Positions 41,202 to 50,237 of a stretch of DNA of 64,000 nt are shown here, piece by piece (position 1 is the stretch's first letter; the number at the start of each line of letters is the position of its first letter). Both the position numbers and the translations under genes were made by a program. The DNA is from Streptomyces qinzhouensis (GTDB lineage: Bacteria > Actinomycetota > Actinomycetes > Streptomycetales > Streptomycetaceae), in contig NZ_CP042266.1 in the NCBI RefSeq assembly GCF_007856155.1, positions 744,001 through 808,000 of the forward strand, read 5' to 3'. The notes beneath the pieces are model-generated. The model saw nothing but the letters and a program-made list of their open reading frames with translations. It was not told the origin of the DNA and did no database searches.

Positions 41202-41702
41202 TCAGCGGGCGGGAGTCTCCCGCACCGGGTGCTTGCTGAGGATCGAGACCCGGTTGAAGGCGTTGATCGTGATCGCCACCCAGACCACGGCGGCGATCTC
41301 GTCGTCGTTCAGCACCTCCCGCGCCTCCGCGTACGCCCGCTCCTGGGCGAGGGCGTCGGCGGGGTGGGTGGTGGCCTCGGCCAGCGCGAGGGACGCGCGC
41401 TCGCGGGCGGTGAAGAGCCCGGTGTCGCGCCAAGCGGCGAGCACGCCGAGACGACGCGTCGTCTCCCCGAGGCGCAGCGCGGTCCGGGTGTGGACGTCGA
41501 GGCAGAAGGCGCAGCCGTTGAGCTGGGACACGCGGAGGTTGATCAGCTCGACCAGGATCCGGTCCAGGCCGGCCTCGGCAGCCGTCGTACGGACGGCTTC
41601 GGCGGTCCTGACCAGCGCCTGGTACGCGGCCGGGCTCTGCTTGTCGAGATAGACCCGTCCGGTGGACCGGTGGGCTTCCGCGGCCTGTGCGGTCTCGATC
41701 AT
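41202..41702 (-). CDS. Carboxymuconolactone decarboxylase-like (AhpD family) protein
   Basis: 166 residues from the ATG at 41702. The redox motif CAFCLDVH (Cys-x2-Cys, His) lies in RVSQLNGCAFCLDVHTRTA, and the C-terminal VVWVAITINAFNRVSI is the second family signature. It is the YciW/alkylhydroperoxidase-like type. It is divergent from the pirin gene across a strikingly AT-rich 97-bp gap. It probably detoxifies peroxides or maintains a partner disulfide. A related copy at 12414-12944 is in a different operon. Confidence 0.9.
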   Translation of the reverse strand: MIETAQAAEAHRSTGRVYLDKQSPAAYQALVRTAEAVRTTAAEAGLDRILVELINLRVSQLNGCAFCLDVHTRTALRLGETTRRLGVLAAWRDTGLFTARERASLALAEATTHPADALAQERAYAEAREVLNDDEIAAVVWVAITINAFNRVSILSKHPVRETPAR

Positions 41703-41743
41703 CTGTGTTCCTCCGCCTGTCGTCTCGGGTTGCCTTCGGGTCT

Positions 41744-41781
41744 ATGATCACCCATAATTGTTGAATATAAAACTACTTAGC
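41744..41781. promoter_or_regulatory. AT-rich divergent promoter and likely operator
   Basis: A 38-bp stretch of low GC (with ATAATTGTTGAATATAAAAC) between the AhpD-like and pirin genes, sharply different from its surroundings. It likely carries both promoters and a redox-regulator site. No perfect palindrome is visible. Confidence 0.45.
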
Positions 41782-41798
41782 TCGGGGAAGGTCGGGAG

Positions 41799-42752
41799 AT
41801 GGATCACACGGGTATCGACATCGGGGCCGGGGCCGGGGTCGAGGTCGAGGTCCTCACCTCCCGGGACGTCCCGCTGGGCGGACCGCGGGCGATGACCGTA
41901 CGGCGCACCCTGCCGCAGCGGGCCCGGACGCTCATCGGGGCCTGGTGCTTCGCCGACCACTACGGTCCCGACCGGGTCGCCGACTCCGGCGGCATGGACG
42001 TCGCACCCCACCCCCACACCGGGCTCCAGACCGTCAGCTGGCTGTTCAGCGGGGAGATCGAGCACCGCGACAGCCTGGGCACGCACGCCTTGGTGCGGCC
42101 CGGCGAGATCAACCTCATGACCGGGGGCCACGGCATCAGCCACACGGAGGTCTCCACCCCCGGCACCACCGTGCTCCACGGCGTCCAGCTCTGGGTGGCC
42201 CTCCCCGAAGAACACCGCCACGCCCCGCGCGAGTTCCAGCACCACGCGCCCGCACCGTTCCGCGTCGACGGCGCGGAACTGCGGGTCTTCCTGGGCACAC
42301 TCGCCGGCGACACCTCCCCCGTACACACCTTCACCCCGCTCCTCGGCGCCGAGGTCCTGATCGACGCCGACGCCACCGTCACCCTCGACGTCGACCCCCG
42401 CTTCGAACACGGACTCCTCGTCGACGACGGCGACGTCCGCCTCGACGGAACCCCCCTGCGCCCCGCGGAACTCGGCTACACCGCCCCCGGCCGCACCACC
42501 CTCACCCTCACGAACGACTCCGACCGCCCGGCCCGGACGGTCCTCCTGGGCGGCCCGCCGTTCCAGGAGGAGATCGTGATGTGGTGGAACTTCATCGGCC
42601 GCAGCCACCAGGACATTGTCGAGGCGCGGGAAGACTGGGAGCGCGCCTCCGACCGCTTCGGCACCGTCGACGGCTACCCCGGCGAGCGACTGCCCGCCCC
42701 CGCCCTGCCCAACGCCGTCATCACCCCCCGCAAGAACCCCTCCCACCGCTGA
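41799..42752 (+). CDS. Pirin-family protein
   Basis: 317 residues. The N-terminal cupin has the metal-binding set HPHTGLQTVSWLFSGEIEHR with GHGISHTEVSTPG, the pirin signature of His/Glu ligands. The second barrel starts near VHTFTPLLGAEVLIDADATV. Pirins act as quercetinase-like dioxygenases or iron-dependent regulatory proteins. It is transcribed from the AT-rich gap shared with the AhpD-like gene, and the acetyltransferase follows 22 bp downstream. The trio forms a plausible oxidative-stress unit. Confidence 0.93.
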   Translation: MDHTGIDIGAGAGVEVEVLTSRDVPLGGPRAMTVRRTLPQRARTLIGAWCFADHYGPDRVADSGGMDVAPHPHTGLQTVSWLFSGEIEHRDSLGTHALVRPGEINLMTGGHGISHTEVSTPGTTVLHGVQLWVALPEEHRHAPREFQHHAPAPFRVDGAELRVFLGTLAGDTSPVHTFTPLLGAEVLIDADATVTLDVDPRFEHGLLVDDGDVRLDGTPLRPAELGYTAPGRTTLTLTNDSDRPARTVLLGGPPFQEEIVMWWNFIGRSHQDIVEAREDWERASDRFGTVDGYPGERLPAPALPNAVITPRKNPSHR

Positions 42753-42774
42753 CCCGAACCGGAAGGCCACCCTC

Positions 42775-43119
42775 ATGAGCGAGCAGAGCACCAGCGCCCC
42801 CGTCGTCCGCCATGTCGACACCCGCCACCGCTACGAGATCCTCGTCGACGACGAACGCGCCGGCCTGACCGCCTACCGCGACCGCGACGACCGGCGGGTC
42901 TTCTTCCACACCGAGATCGACGACGCCTACGCCGGCCGGGGACTCGCCGCGATCCTCGTCGAGCAGGCTCTCACCGACGTCCGTACCTCCGGGCTGCGGA
43001 TCGTGCCCGTCTGCCCCTACGTGGCCAAGTTCCTCACCAAGCACCGGGAGTTCGCCGACATCACCGACCCCGTCACCCCCGAGGTCCTCACTTGGCTCGA
43101 CTCCCAGCTGAGGCGCTGA
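42775..43119 (+). CDS. GNAT-like acetyltransferase of the Gcn5-related short type
   Basis: 114 residues from the ATG at 42775. The fold is the reduced GNAT type (YjdJ/NATD1-like): [37 protein letters not shown] with the acetyl-CoA loop, and [15 protein letters not shown]. The substrate is unknown. It is the last gene of the pirin operon. A likely island boundary starts about 50 bp after its stop. Confidence 0.9.
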   Translation: MSEQSTSAPVVRHVDTRHRYEILVDDERAGLTAYRDRDDRRVFFHTEIDDAYAGRGLAAILVEQALTDVRTSGLRIVPVCPYVAKFLTKHREFADITDPVTPEVLTWLDSQLRR

Positions 43120-43170
43120 ACTCCTCTTATTCCAGCGAGAGATCGCCGCCCGAGACAGCCGGATCAGCTG

Positions 43171-43202
43171 GATCAGCCGAGGACGCTCAGCCGCACCTGC
43201 CG
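43171..43202 (-). repeat. Left copy of the yjbQ 3'-end repeat (candidate attL)
   Basis: On the minus strand it reads ...[12 protein letters not shown] followed by stop, matching the intact gene's NANRQVRLSFLG and stop. The resemblance continues weakly upstream in the same frame (VDNP). Confidence 0.6.
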
Positions 43203-43743
43203 CCGCGGATTGTCGACATTCGCAGAACGCCCGGTGTGCGTCGGTGCTCTCGTGGCTGGGTTGGTGCGATGAGCGCGGGTACGACGGCCCGGCGGTCCCT
43301 GCCTGGGCGAAGCGGCTCACCCCACCGGACTCCGAAACCCCGGCCCGCTCGAAGATGGCGATCGACCGGCTGATCGCGCGGCGGGAGGTGCACCTGCGGG
43401 AGAAGACGCCGTGGCGGATGCTCTACGAGACCACTGCCCGCGCGGAGGAGATCCTGGGCGTCAGCATCGAGGAGCTGGACCTCGCCGGGCGCCGGGCCCC
43501 GGTGCGTACGGGCAGGCCCGGATGCTGCTGGACGAGCACACTGCCCTCGGCGGTGAGCCGGGCACCGGCTGGGATCTGCATGAGTGGCGGCACTCCGGTC
43601 CGACCCATCTTGGTGAGGGCGGGGCAAGTCTGCTCATGCTGATGGCGAAGTCCCGGCACAAGAAGGCGGAGAACGTAAGGAAGTACTTCCACCCTTCCCC
43701 GGAGGCGATCGCCGAAGTCACCAGCCTGCTCGCGCCGGGCTGA
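43202..43743 (+). pseudogene. Tyrosine-recombinase (phage-type integrase) remnant
   Basis: Two frames hold parts of one integrase. The first (about 43202-43500) reads [18 protein letters not shown], then [20 protein letters not shown], the typical catalytic-domain start. The second, in another frame to the stop at 43743, reads [17 protein letters not shown], then [15 protein letters not shown], with the His-x2-Arg and Tyr boxes. The middle of the catalytic domain is missing and a frameshift joins the parts. The N-terminal arm-binding domain is lost. It overlaps the left yjbQ repeat, as expected of an integrase next to its att site. Confidence 0.8.
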
Positions 43744-43900
43744 GGCGGGGGACCGGTACGGGGAATGCCATACGACGGCATCTGTGACGGCCGTGCAGGT
43801 CAATGGTTGTACGCGTGGCCGTCCGCCGGGCAGATCCCGGTTCGGACGCGGCGGGATGAGGTGGGCGTCTCGCCGCGGTGCCGGGTCTGCCGGGCGGCCG

Positions 43901-44677
43901 TCACTGACTCGGAACGGTGATGCCGGCCGCGCGCAGGTTCGCCTCGACCAGCGTGTTCAACCGGGCGATCGACGGTGACTGGTCTTCCCGGTGGTGGTTG
44001 ACCATTGCGTACCGGGAGGCGGCGTCGGACTGGTCTTGAAACCCGGTCGGCAGCGCCAGCAGCGCCCGTTGGGTCAGCAGCTTGTCGGCCAGCGTGGACG
44101 CCAACTCCTCGATCCGCGGGTCGTCCGGATCCCAGGCCCTCGCATCCCAACCGCGCTTGGTCAGCTCGACGGACTCGGGGTCGTCCAGGGAGTGTTCGAG
44201 CCGGGCCAGGAAGCTGTCGAAGATCTCCGGGACCAGTGCCCGGGCCAGCACCAGAGCCTCCCGTTGACCGGCCACGTAGTCGGGACCGAAGCCGAGTTCG
44301 GCAAGCCGCTCCAAGACCGCGCAGGCCCGGTCGGGCAGCAGGGCGCGGTCACCATGGTCGAGACGGTGCAGCCTGTCGCGGCGCGCGATCAGGTCCTCGA
44401 TCCGTTCGGTGAGTTGGTGGTGGACGTCGTCCAGGGTGGCGGCGAACGTCGTTGGATCGGCGTCGAGCAGGTCACCGATCTCGGCCAGCGGCACGCCCGC
44501 CGCGGCCAGGGTCCGGACCTGGACCAGCCGGTACAGCTCGTCCGATCGGTAACGGCGGTAGCCGGAGCCGTCGCGTTCCGGCTCGGCGACCAGAGCGAGC
44601 CGGTGATAGTGCCGCACGGTTTTGATCGTGACATCGACGAACGCCGCCGCCTGACCGATCGTGAGCCCGTCTGTCAT
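43901..44677 (-). CDS. MerR-family transcriptional regulator
   Basis: 258 residues from the ATG at 44677. The N-terminus is a clear MerR winged helix (LTIGQAAAFVDVTIKTVRHY, then YRRYRSDELYRLVQVRTL), followed by a coiled coil and a helical effector domain of about 130 residues with no cysteine metal site. It diverges from a serine hydrolase gene, and the 300-bp gap contains a 19-bp palindrome typical of MerR operators. It probably activates the hydrolase in response to an organic ligand (inference). Confidence 0.92.
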   Translation of the reverse strand: MTDGLTIGQAAAFVDVTIKTVRHYHRLALVAEPERDGSGYRRYRSDELYRLVQVRTLAAAGVPLAEIGDLLDADPTTFAATLDDVHHQLTERIEDLIARRDRLHRLDHGDRALLPDRACAVLERLAELGFGPDYVAGQREALVLARALVPEIFDSFLARLEHSLDDPESVELTKRGWDARAWDPDDPRIEELASTLADKLLTQRALLALPTGFQDQSDAASRYAMVNHHREDQSPSIARLNTLVEANLRAAGITVPSQ

Positions 44678-44863
44678 CGGCTCGGCGCACCTCCGGATCG
44701 TGGGCGGCTGCGGTCTCGCGCACCGCGTCGGTGACGGCCGGGAAGTCCGGATGATCACCGGGGTGAGGATAGCGCGCACCAGTTCCAGCCCACCCCCTGC
44801 TGCCAAGAGGACCGGGACGCCTGCGATCGGTGCCTGTCACCCCTTGATCGGCACAGGGGGTTG

Positions 44864-44882
44864 ACCTTGACCTTGGGTCAAG
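44864..44882. promoter_or_regulatory. MerR-type operator
   Basis: Perfect 8-bp arms (CCTTGACC and GGTCAAGG) around TTG, with TTGACC sequences at 44860 and 44866 that could be -35 elements. It lies 96 bp before the hydrolase start, inside the gap between divergent genes. Confidence 0.65.
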
Positions 44883-44977
44883 GCTGCAGGCTCTGCACAT
44901 GGCCGTTCGAAGGGCCAGGCAGCCACCGGGGCCACCGGGGCCACCGTGAGAACCACACCGTGAACAGGAGATTCATC

Positions 44978-46204
44978 ATGGGAACAAGCAACAGCGGCTT
45001 CTCCGACGCAGGGCTGCGCCGGCTGCGCGTGGTGCTGGCACAGCACGTCGAGTCCAAGAAGATTCCCGGCCTTGTCGCCCTCGTCAGCCGCGGCGGCCGG
45101 ACGCACGTCGAAGCGATCGGGACGATGCGTCATGACGGTGGCGCGCCGATGCGCCGGGACACGATCTTCCGGATGGCGTCCACGTCCAAGCCGGTCACGA
45201 TGGCGGCGGCGATGATCCTGCTCGACGAGTGTCGGCTGCGGCTGGACGACCCCGTGGACCAGTGGCTGCCCGAACTCGCCGACCGGCAGGTGCTGAAGCG
45301 GCCCGACGGACCCCTGGACGACACCGTGCCGGCACACCGGCCGATCACCGTACGGGACCTGCTGACCTCCACGTTCGGGCTCGGGGTGGACTTCGAGTCG
45401 ATGGCTTCCCCGATCAGGGCCGCGACCTTCGAGCGTCTCGACTACAGCGTGGCATCCGGGCCGGCCCCGGAGCCGGACGAGTGGATGCGCCGCCTCGGCG
45501 AACTGCCGCTGCAGTACCAGCCCGGAGTGCGGTGGCAGTACGACCTCAGCAACGAGGTGGTCGGTGTGCTCGTCTCCAGGGTCACGGGACAGTCGTTGGA
45601 GACGTTCCTGCGGACACGCATCCTCGATCCGCTGGGGATGAAGGACACCGCCTTCCATGTGCCCGCCGACAAGATCGACCGACTGCCGCCGCTGTACGGG
45701 CCCGACCCGCAGACCGGCGAGTTCCTCGTGTGGGACGAGGCGGCAGGGGGAAGATCCAGCGTGCCTCCCGCGTTCCAGGGCGCCGGCGGCGGGCTGGTCT
45801 CCACCGCCGACGACTACCACGCCTACTTCCAGATGCTGCTGAACCACGGGATGCACGGGAGTGAACGGATCCTGTCCCGGGCCGCCGTCGAGTTGATGAC
45901 CACCAACCGTCTCTCGCCCGAGCAACTGGCCGCCCGGGAGGCCATGTTCAGCAACGTCGCCCACCTGTCGTCCGGCCAGGGGTCGAACGGCGGCTGGGGC
46001 TTCGGGATGGCGGTGCGCACCTATCGCGGCGACTACGCGCCCATCGGCCAGTTCGGCTGGTTCGGCGGTACCGGCACCACCGCCTACGCAGACAGGACCA
46101 ACCAGCTCACCGGAGTCCTGCTCACCCAGGTCGGACTGTCCACCCCGGATTCGCCGCGTGCCATGAACGACTTCTGGACCACGCTCTACCAGGCCATCGA
46201 CTGA
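44978..46204 (+). CDS. Serine hydrolase of the class C beta-lactamase/esterase fold
   Basis: 408 residues from the ATG at 44978, after an AGGAG. The nucleophile motif STSK (Ser68-x2-Lys71) and a Tyr motif (YDLSNE, Tyr188) are intact; the third box is likely WFGGTGT. No signal peptide is visible, so it is cytoplasmic, unlike true resistance beta-lactamases. Family members are esterases, amidases or D-aminopeptidases. The divergent MerR gene with its operator suggests inducible expression. It lies just beside the Tn3 transposase remnant and may be its passenger. Confidence 0.9.
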   Translation: MGTSNSGFSDAGLRRLRVVLAQHVESKKIPGLVALVSRGGRTHVEAIGTMRHDGGAPMRRDTIFRMASTSKPVTMAAAMILLDECRLRLDDPVDQWLPELADRQVLKRPDGPLDDTVPAHRPITVRDLLTSTFGLGVDFESMASPIRAATFERLDYSVASGPAPEPDEWMRRLGELPLQYQPGVRWQYDLSNEVVGVLVSRVTGQSLETFLRTRILDPLGMKDTAFHVPADKIDRLPPLYGPDPQTGEFLVWDEAAGGRSSVPPAFQGAGGGLVSTADDYHAYFQMLLNHGMHGSERILSRAAVELMTTNRLSPEQLAAREAMFSNVAHLSSGQGSNGGWGFGMAVRTYRGDYAPIGQFGWFGGTGTTAYADRTNQLTGVLLTQVGLSTPDSPRAMNDFWTTLYQAID

Positions 46205-46269
46205 CAACGAGCTTGACCGATACTTTGCGGCTGGGGTCAGAGACGAGAGCCCGGGACCGGCGCCGGGTG

Positions 46270-48880
46270 TCATTCCTCGTCGGTGGCGTCCGGCTCACGC
46301 AACGGACGCAGCTCCCCGGGCAGGTCGGGGAGCTGGAAGGAGTACCGGCCGAGCATGTTGATGTGGTGGCGGACGAACGGGGAGAGGCGGGCCACGTCCT
46401 CGTCGCGGACATCGAATCCGTCCTTGCGCAGCTGAGTGACGGCGGCGTCCATGTACCGCGTGTTGAAGAGCACCAGGGCATTGAGAACCAGGCCGAGCGC
46501 ACCTCGATCTGGTCCTCCATGCCGTCCTGGTAGCGCTGGTAGAGCTGCCCGGCCCGGCCGTGGAAGATCTTCCGGGCGAGCGCGTGGCGGCCCTCCTGGA
46601 GGTCCGCCTGCACCTTGATCTGCCGTCGGCAGCCGCGCTCGTCGGCCAGGCGCAGGATGTGCAGGGTCTTGGCGATCCACCCGTAGTGGGCGATCGCCTC
46701 CCCGAGCGGGGTCGGCCGCCCGTCGCGGGAGAGCATCCGGATCACGTCGTACGCGCGGACTGCCCCGGTGCGGATGGAGCCGATGATCCACAGGATGTCC
46801 TCCCACCAGCGTTCGATGCGGGCGAGGCCGACCCGGCCGCGGGCCGCGTGCTGGAAGGCGCCGTAGTCGGCGGTCCGGTCGATCCGCCACATCTTCTGGT
46901 CGGGCAGGTCCGCGAGCTGCGGGGCGTAGGCGAACCCGGCCAGGGTGAGCGGGCCGAAGACGATGTCGCTGTAGCTCGCGGTGTCGGTGACGATCATCTC
47001 CGGGCGCTTGCCGCCGTCGCGGTCGTAGAGGACGTCCAGCACGTACAGTGAGTCGCGCGGAGTACCGGCCACGACCTTCCCGCCGAGCCCGGCGGCCTGG
47101 TCGTTGATCATGTTGAGCCAGGTCGCGCCGCCCCGCCAGCCGAACCAGCGCGGATTGGGCCGCGCGTACACCGACGGGCGGGCACGACGAACCGCATCCC
47201 GTCCACCGAGGCCACCAACCCGCCGCCCCAGCTCTGCGCGAGGCCGATGGACGCCTGGTGGCTGATGAGCGCGGCGTTCGCGGCCCGGTAGGTCGCCGGC
47301 CTCAGATACGTCTGGTCGACGTGCGACAACCGGCCGTACTTCAGCGCGTCCGCGCCGCCCATGACCGGGGTGTAGCCGACATTGCAGCCGTGGGCGACCA
47401 GCGGCGCGGCGACCGTGACGTTCAGATCCCTCAAGCGGGCCTCGCCGCCGGTCACCGAGGTGAACGCCTGGTCGGCGCCGGTCCAGGAGAACACCTCCAG
47501 CAGCACCTCGGGCAGATCCACCCGCGGCAGCATCGCGTTGACCGCGGCCCGCAGGTCGAGCAGGGAGGCCACCTCGGGGTCCGGCTCCAGGGCCGCGAAG
47601 TGCAGGCGGCCGTCGTCGTCGAAGGCGATCTGCGCGTTGTCCGGGACCCGGGCGGCGACCTCCCGGTAGGTGCCGTCCAGCAGAGCGGCCCGCGCCGCCA
47701 GATGCCCGCCCGCCTCCGCCGGCAGCCCGAGCGAGGCCAGCACAGTCGGCCGCGTCTGCTCCCACACATGGCCGGCCAGCAGCTTCGCGCGGGGGTCGCC
47801 CCATTTCGAGGAGTTCTTCGCGAGGACCTGCTTGCTCCGCAGCATCCGGTGGACATGCTCCAGCACGCAGAACGCGTATGCCTTCCAGTCCACCGTGCCC
47901 GGCTCCAGATGCGGCGCCGCCGGCACCAGACGCCGCCACGACCCGGTCAGAAGACCGGTGTCGATCTCGGCCGGGCCGACCTTCTTGCGGCCCATCAGCT
48001 CCGGCAGCGACTCCAGCGCGTCCAGTGCGGCCCTGCCCTCGGGGGTGGCGTCGAAGTCGACCACGGCGACCGGCAGCTTCAGGAACGGCCGCACCGTGCC
48101 GAACCGGTTCACCAGCATCGCCCGCCATGCCTCGTCGGCGTCCGAATCCAGCGGCGGGGTCAGCTCGAACAGCGCGGCGATCGCCGCCGCCAGCTGAAGC
48201 GCCCGCTTCATCCGCGGACCCGAGACCCGTACCGGCCCCCGCCGCAGCCGGTCCAGCTCCGAGACCCGCTCACCCGACGGCACCGCCGGCAGCGAGTCCA
48301 GCACCGCCCGCTGCCCGACGCTCAGCATCCCGTACAGGGTGTCCTACAGCCGCTGGTTCGCTGCCTCCCGCACCGAGCCCACCAGCCGGGCCAGACGGCT
48401 CGTGCCCGGCAGCAGCACCCGCCCCTCACGCAGCCACCCGGCCGCCGCGTCGAACAACGCCTTCGGCCCGTCCCCCGTCGTCCACGCCCGTGCATCCAGC
48501 CGGCCCGCCAGCTCCTCACGGACCTCAGCGAAGTCCCGCCGGCCCCCGGCCTCCTGAATCTCCCCGGCGTGCGTACGGGCCGTACCGTCCCGCTCGCCGT
48601 ACAGCTTCAGACACGAGGCGTCCGCGATCTCCCATTGCTCGGCCGGATACTCCGCCACCTCAACCGGCACCTGCCGGGGATCCGGCATGAACCGGCCCAG
48701 GAACCGTACGCTCGTCAGCTGGACCGCGAACCCGAGCCGGTTGTGAGCGCGGCGCTTGGCCTGCACCGCCTCCCGGTCCGCATCGTCCAGGAAGAAATAC
48801 CGCTCCAGCTCCGCCCGCAAGGGCACCTCATGGAACGACCCGTACCGGGCCGCCTGCTCATCCGTCAGGAACTCGACCGA
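46270..48880 (-). pseudogene. tnpA: Tn3-family transposase (TnpA) remnant, disrupted at three points
   Basis: The protein is recognisable along nearly its full length from SVEFLTDEQAARYGSFHE to the C-terminus (LSPFVRHHINMLGRYSFQLP). It is broken by a nonsense codon at 48344-48346 (probably TGG to TAG after NQRL), a frameshift near 47173 (RFVVPA/SVYARPNPRWFGWRG) and another near 46508 (GMEDQI/ALGLVLNALVLFNT). No start codon is visible at the 5' end. The DDE core motifs (MIVTDTASYSDIVFGPL) remain. A 38-bp terminal inverted repeat lies 90 bp beyond the N-terminus. Confidence 0.92.
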
Positions 48881-48971
48881 GACAACAACTCTCCGAAGAT
48901 CGACAACAGCGACCCACGAAGACTCCGACGCTCAATCAGCCCAGGTCAAAGCGCCAATCGGCCCAGCGAAC

Positions 48972-49009
48972 CCTTAGCGCACGATCTGACATGGATGTTC
49001 CTCGACCCC
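48972..49009. repeat. 38-bp Tn3-type terminal inverted repeat
   Basis: Read inward it begins GGGGTCGAGG and ends GCTAAGG, with a total of 38 bp: exact Tn3-family size and ends. It lies beyond the TnpA N-terminus. The partner repeat was not found to the left. Confidence 0.75.
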
Positions 49010-49255
49010 CGCTTCCTGCGGGGCGTCCTTCTCCGGCTTGGCAACCGTTTCATAGCCCTGGACAGCAGGGCCGGCGCGCTGCCCACCCTCTACACCGCCG
49101 TCCAGGACCTGCCCGGCGCAAAGCTATGTCGGCCCGGACTGCAGTTTCGAGATGCGCGGCGCACCGACCCGGTCACCGCCAAGGGCCTGTGGACCGTCTC
49201 GGATGAGCTGACCGGCACCGTCTTCCCCGAGTCCGCCCTGCCGGTACGGGGCTGA
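49010..49255 (+). pseudogene. SDR (short-chain dehydrogenase) C-terminal remnant cut by the Tn3 repeat
   Basis: The reading RLGNRFIALDSRAGALPTLY, then TAVQDLPGA, matches the C-terminal part of protochlorophyllide-reductase-like SDR proteins; the expected SYVGPD continuation is in a neighbouring frame, and WTVSDELTGTVFPESAL returns to the first frame before the stop. Two compensating indels are thus present. The 5' part of the gene is missing and the join falls exactly at the Tn3 repeat, so the transposon apparently interrupted it. Confidence 0.7.
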
Positions 49256-49266
49256 TGGTCCGGCCG

Positions 49267-49293
49267 GGGGCGCCCGGATCCCCGGGCGTCCCC
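49267..49293. terminator. Possible bidirectional hairpin
   Basis: GGGGCGCCCGG pairs with CCGGGCG-T-CCCC (one bulged base) between the SDR remnant and the convergent secreted gene. Confidence 0.4.
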
Positions 49294-49307
49294 GCCGAGG
49301 TTTGTGG

Positions 49308-49754
49308 CTACGCGGAGTGCGCGACCTCCCCGATCGGCCGGTCGACCGAGTGGAGCACGGGGATCGGCAGGCCGACGGGTGTCCCCAGGGGCAGTGGGCT
49401 CTGCCCTTCGGAGCCCGCGCCGAACCCGGTGTCCCCGAGGGGCCGGTATCCGGTGCCGCTCCGGTGGTGGAAGGCGTCGGGATACCCGACATGGTGTCCG
49501 GTGTCGGTGTCGGTGCCGGCGGTGTCGACATACATGCGGTCGTAGCAGGCATGCCGACCGGTGCTGGTGTTCTTCACCGGCTCGGCAACCGCGTCGGTGG
49601 CCGAACCGGCGAGACCACCCCGTGCGATGGAGCACACGGCAGCCGAAGCGGGCTTGTCCACGATTTCGCAGGTGGCCCAGGCTGCTCCGGCCGTTCCCGC
49701 GAGAGTGGCGCCCGTCAGCGCGAGGGTTGTGGCGGCCCATTTCCAGCCTTGCAT
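49308..49754 (-). CDS. Secreted hypothetical protein with two-disulfide potential
   Basis: 148 residues from the ATG at 49754, just after GGAGG; a longer in-frame start exists upstream but lacks a ribosome site. The signal peptide (ATTLALTGATLAGTAGAAWA) ends near residue 27. The mature protein begins TCEIVDKPASAAVCSIARGG and later has HACYDRMY, giving three cysteines. Gly/Thr/Asp-rich loops follow to the C-terminus VLHSVDRPIGEVAHSA. No domain is recognised. It is in the island beside the SDR remnant. Confidence 0.7.
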   Translation of the reverse strand: MQGWKWAATTLALTGATLAGTAGAAWATCEIVDKPASAAVCSIARGGLAGSATDAVAEPVKNTSTGRHACYDRMYVDTAGTDTDTGHHVGYPDAFHHRSGTGYRPLGDTGFGAGSEGQSPLPLGTPVGLPIPVLHSVDRPIGEVAHSA

Positions 49755-50237
49755 GCTGTACCTCCAGAAGGTGACGTCGACAGGCGGGGTTCGGACGGTG
49801 CTCGTGGCAGCGCCTCCCCGCCACGGGCAGCCACCCATTCGTCCCGCGTGACGGGCAGCATCCGTACGCCTACTCATCTGATGGAACGGGTATCCAACTA
49901 CCTCTGTTGGTGCTGTGGTTGGTGTGTACAAAGGACCCTGCCGGGGCACCGGTCACCGGTCGACCCAACCATGGATCAGCCCGCGGTGGTCGGAGTGGCG
50001 CGGATGGCGAGCCGGGCATGCCGGGACCGGGGCCCGATGTGTTGCCGCCGACCGGGCATGCGCTCGTTACCGGGAGTGGCTTCAAGCTCAGATGAGCGGT
50101 CGGCGTTCCGCGGCGGGTATGGGGAGTACGGTGGCGGTACCGAGCGCACCTCGCACGCCGTCATCCGCTTCGGCGTCGCCCTCGGGGAACGGCAATGCCG
50201 GAGCGCATCGCGTCCGGCCGGAAATGAGCCGCCCCAC
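49755..50237. other. Intergenic region, no gene supported
   Basis: 483 bp between the divergent secreted protein and the carboxyethylornithine-synthase-like gene. Promoters of both should lie here. Translations show no recognisable protein; a small CCGGG/CATG-type palindrome near 50016 was the only structure noticed. Confidence 0.4.

Noticed and set aside
46232..46269. A second Tn3 terminal repeat beginning GGGGTC
   Set aside because: It shares only the first bases with the repeat at 48972-49009 and lacks the GCTAAGG end.
44837..46273. A 478-codon minus-strand frame opposite the serine hydrolase
   Set aside because: It overlaps intact SxxK and Tyr motifs on the plus strand and has no protein character.
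47258..49255. A 665-codon plus-strand frame opposite the Tn3 transposase
   Set aside because: Only its last 80 codons (SDR remnant) resemble a protein; the rest mirrors the transposase.
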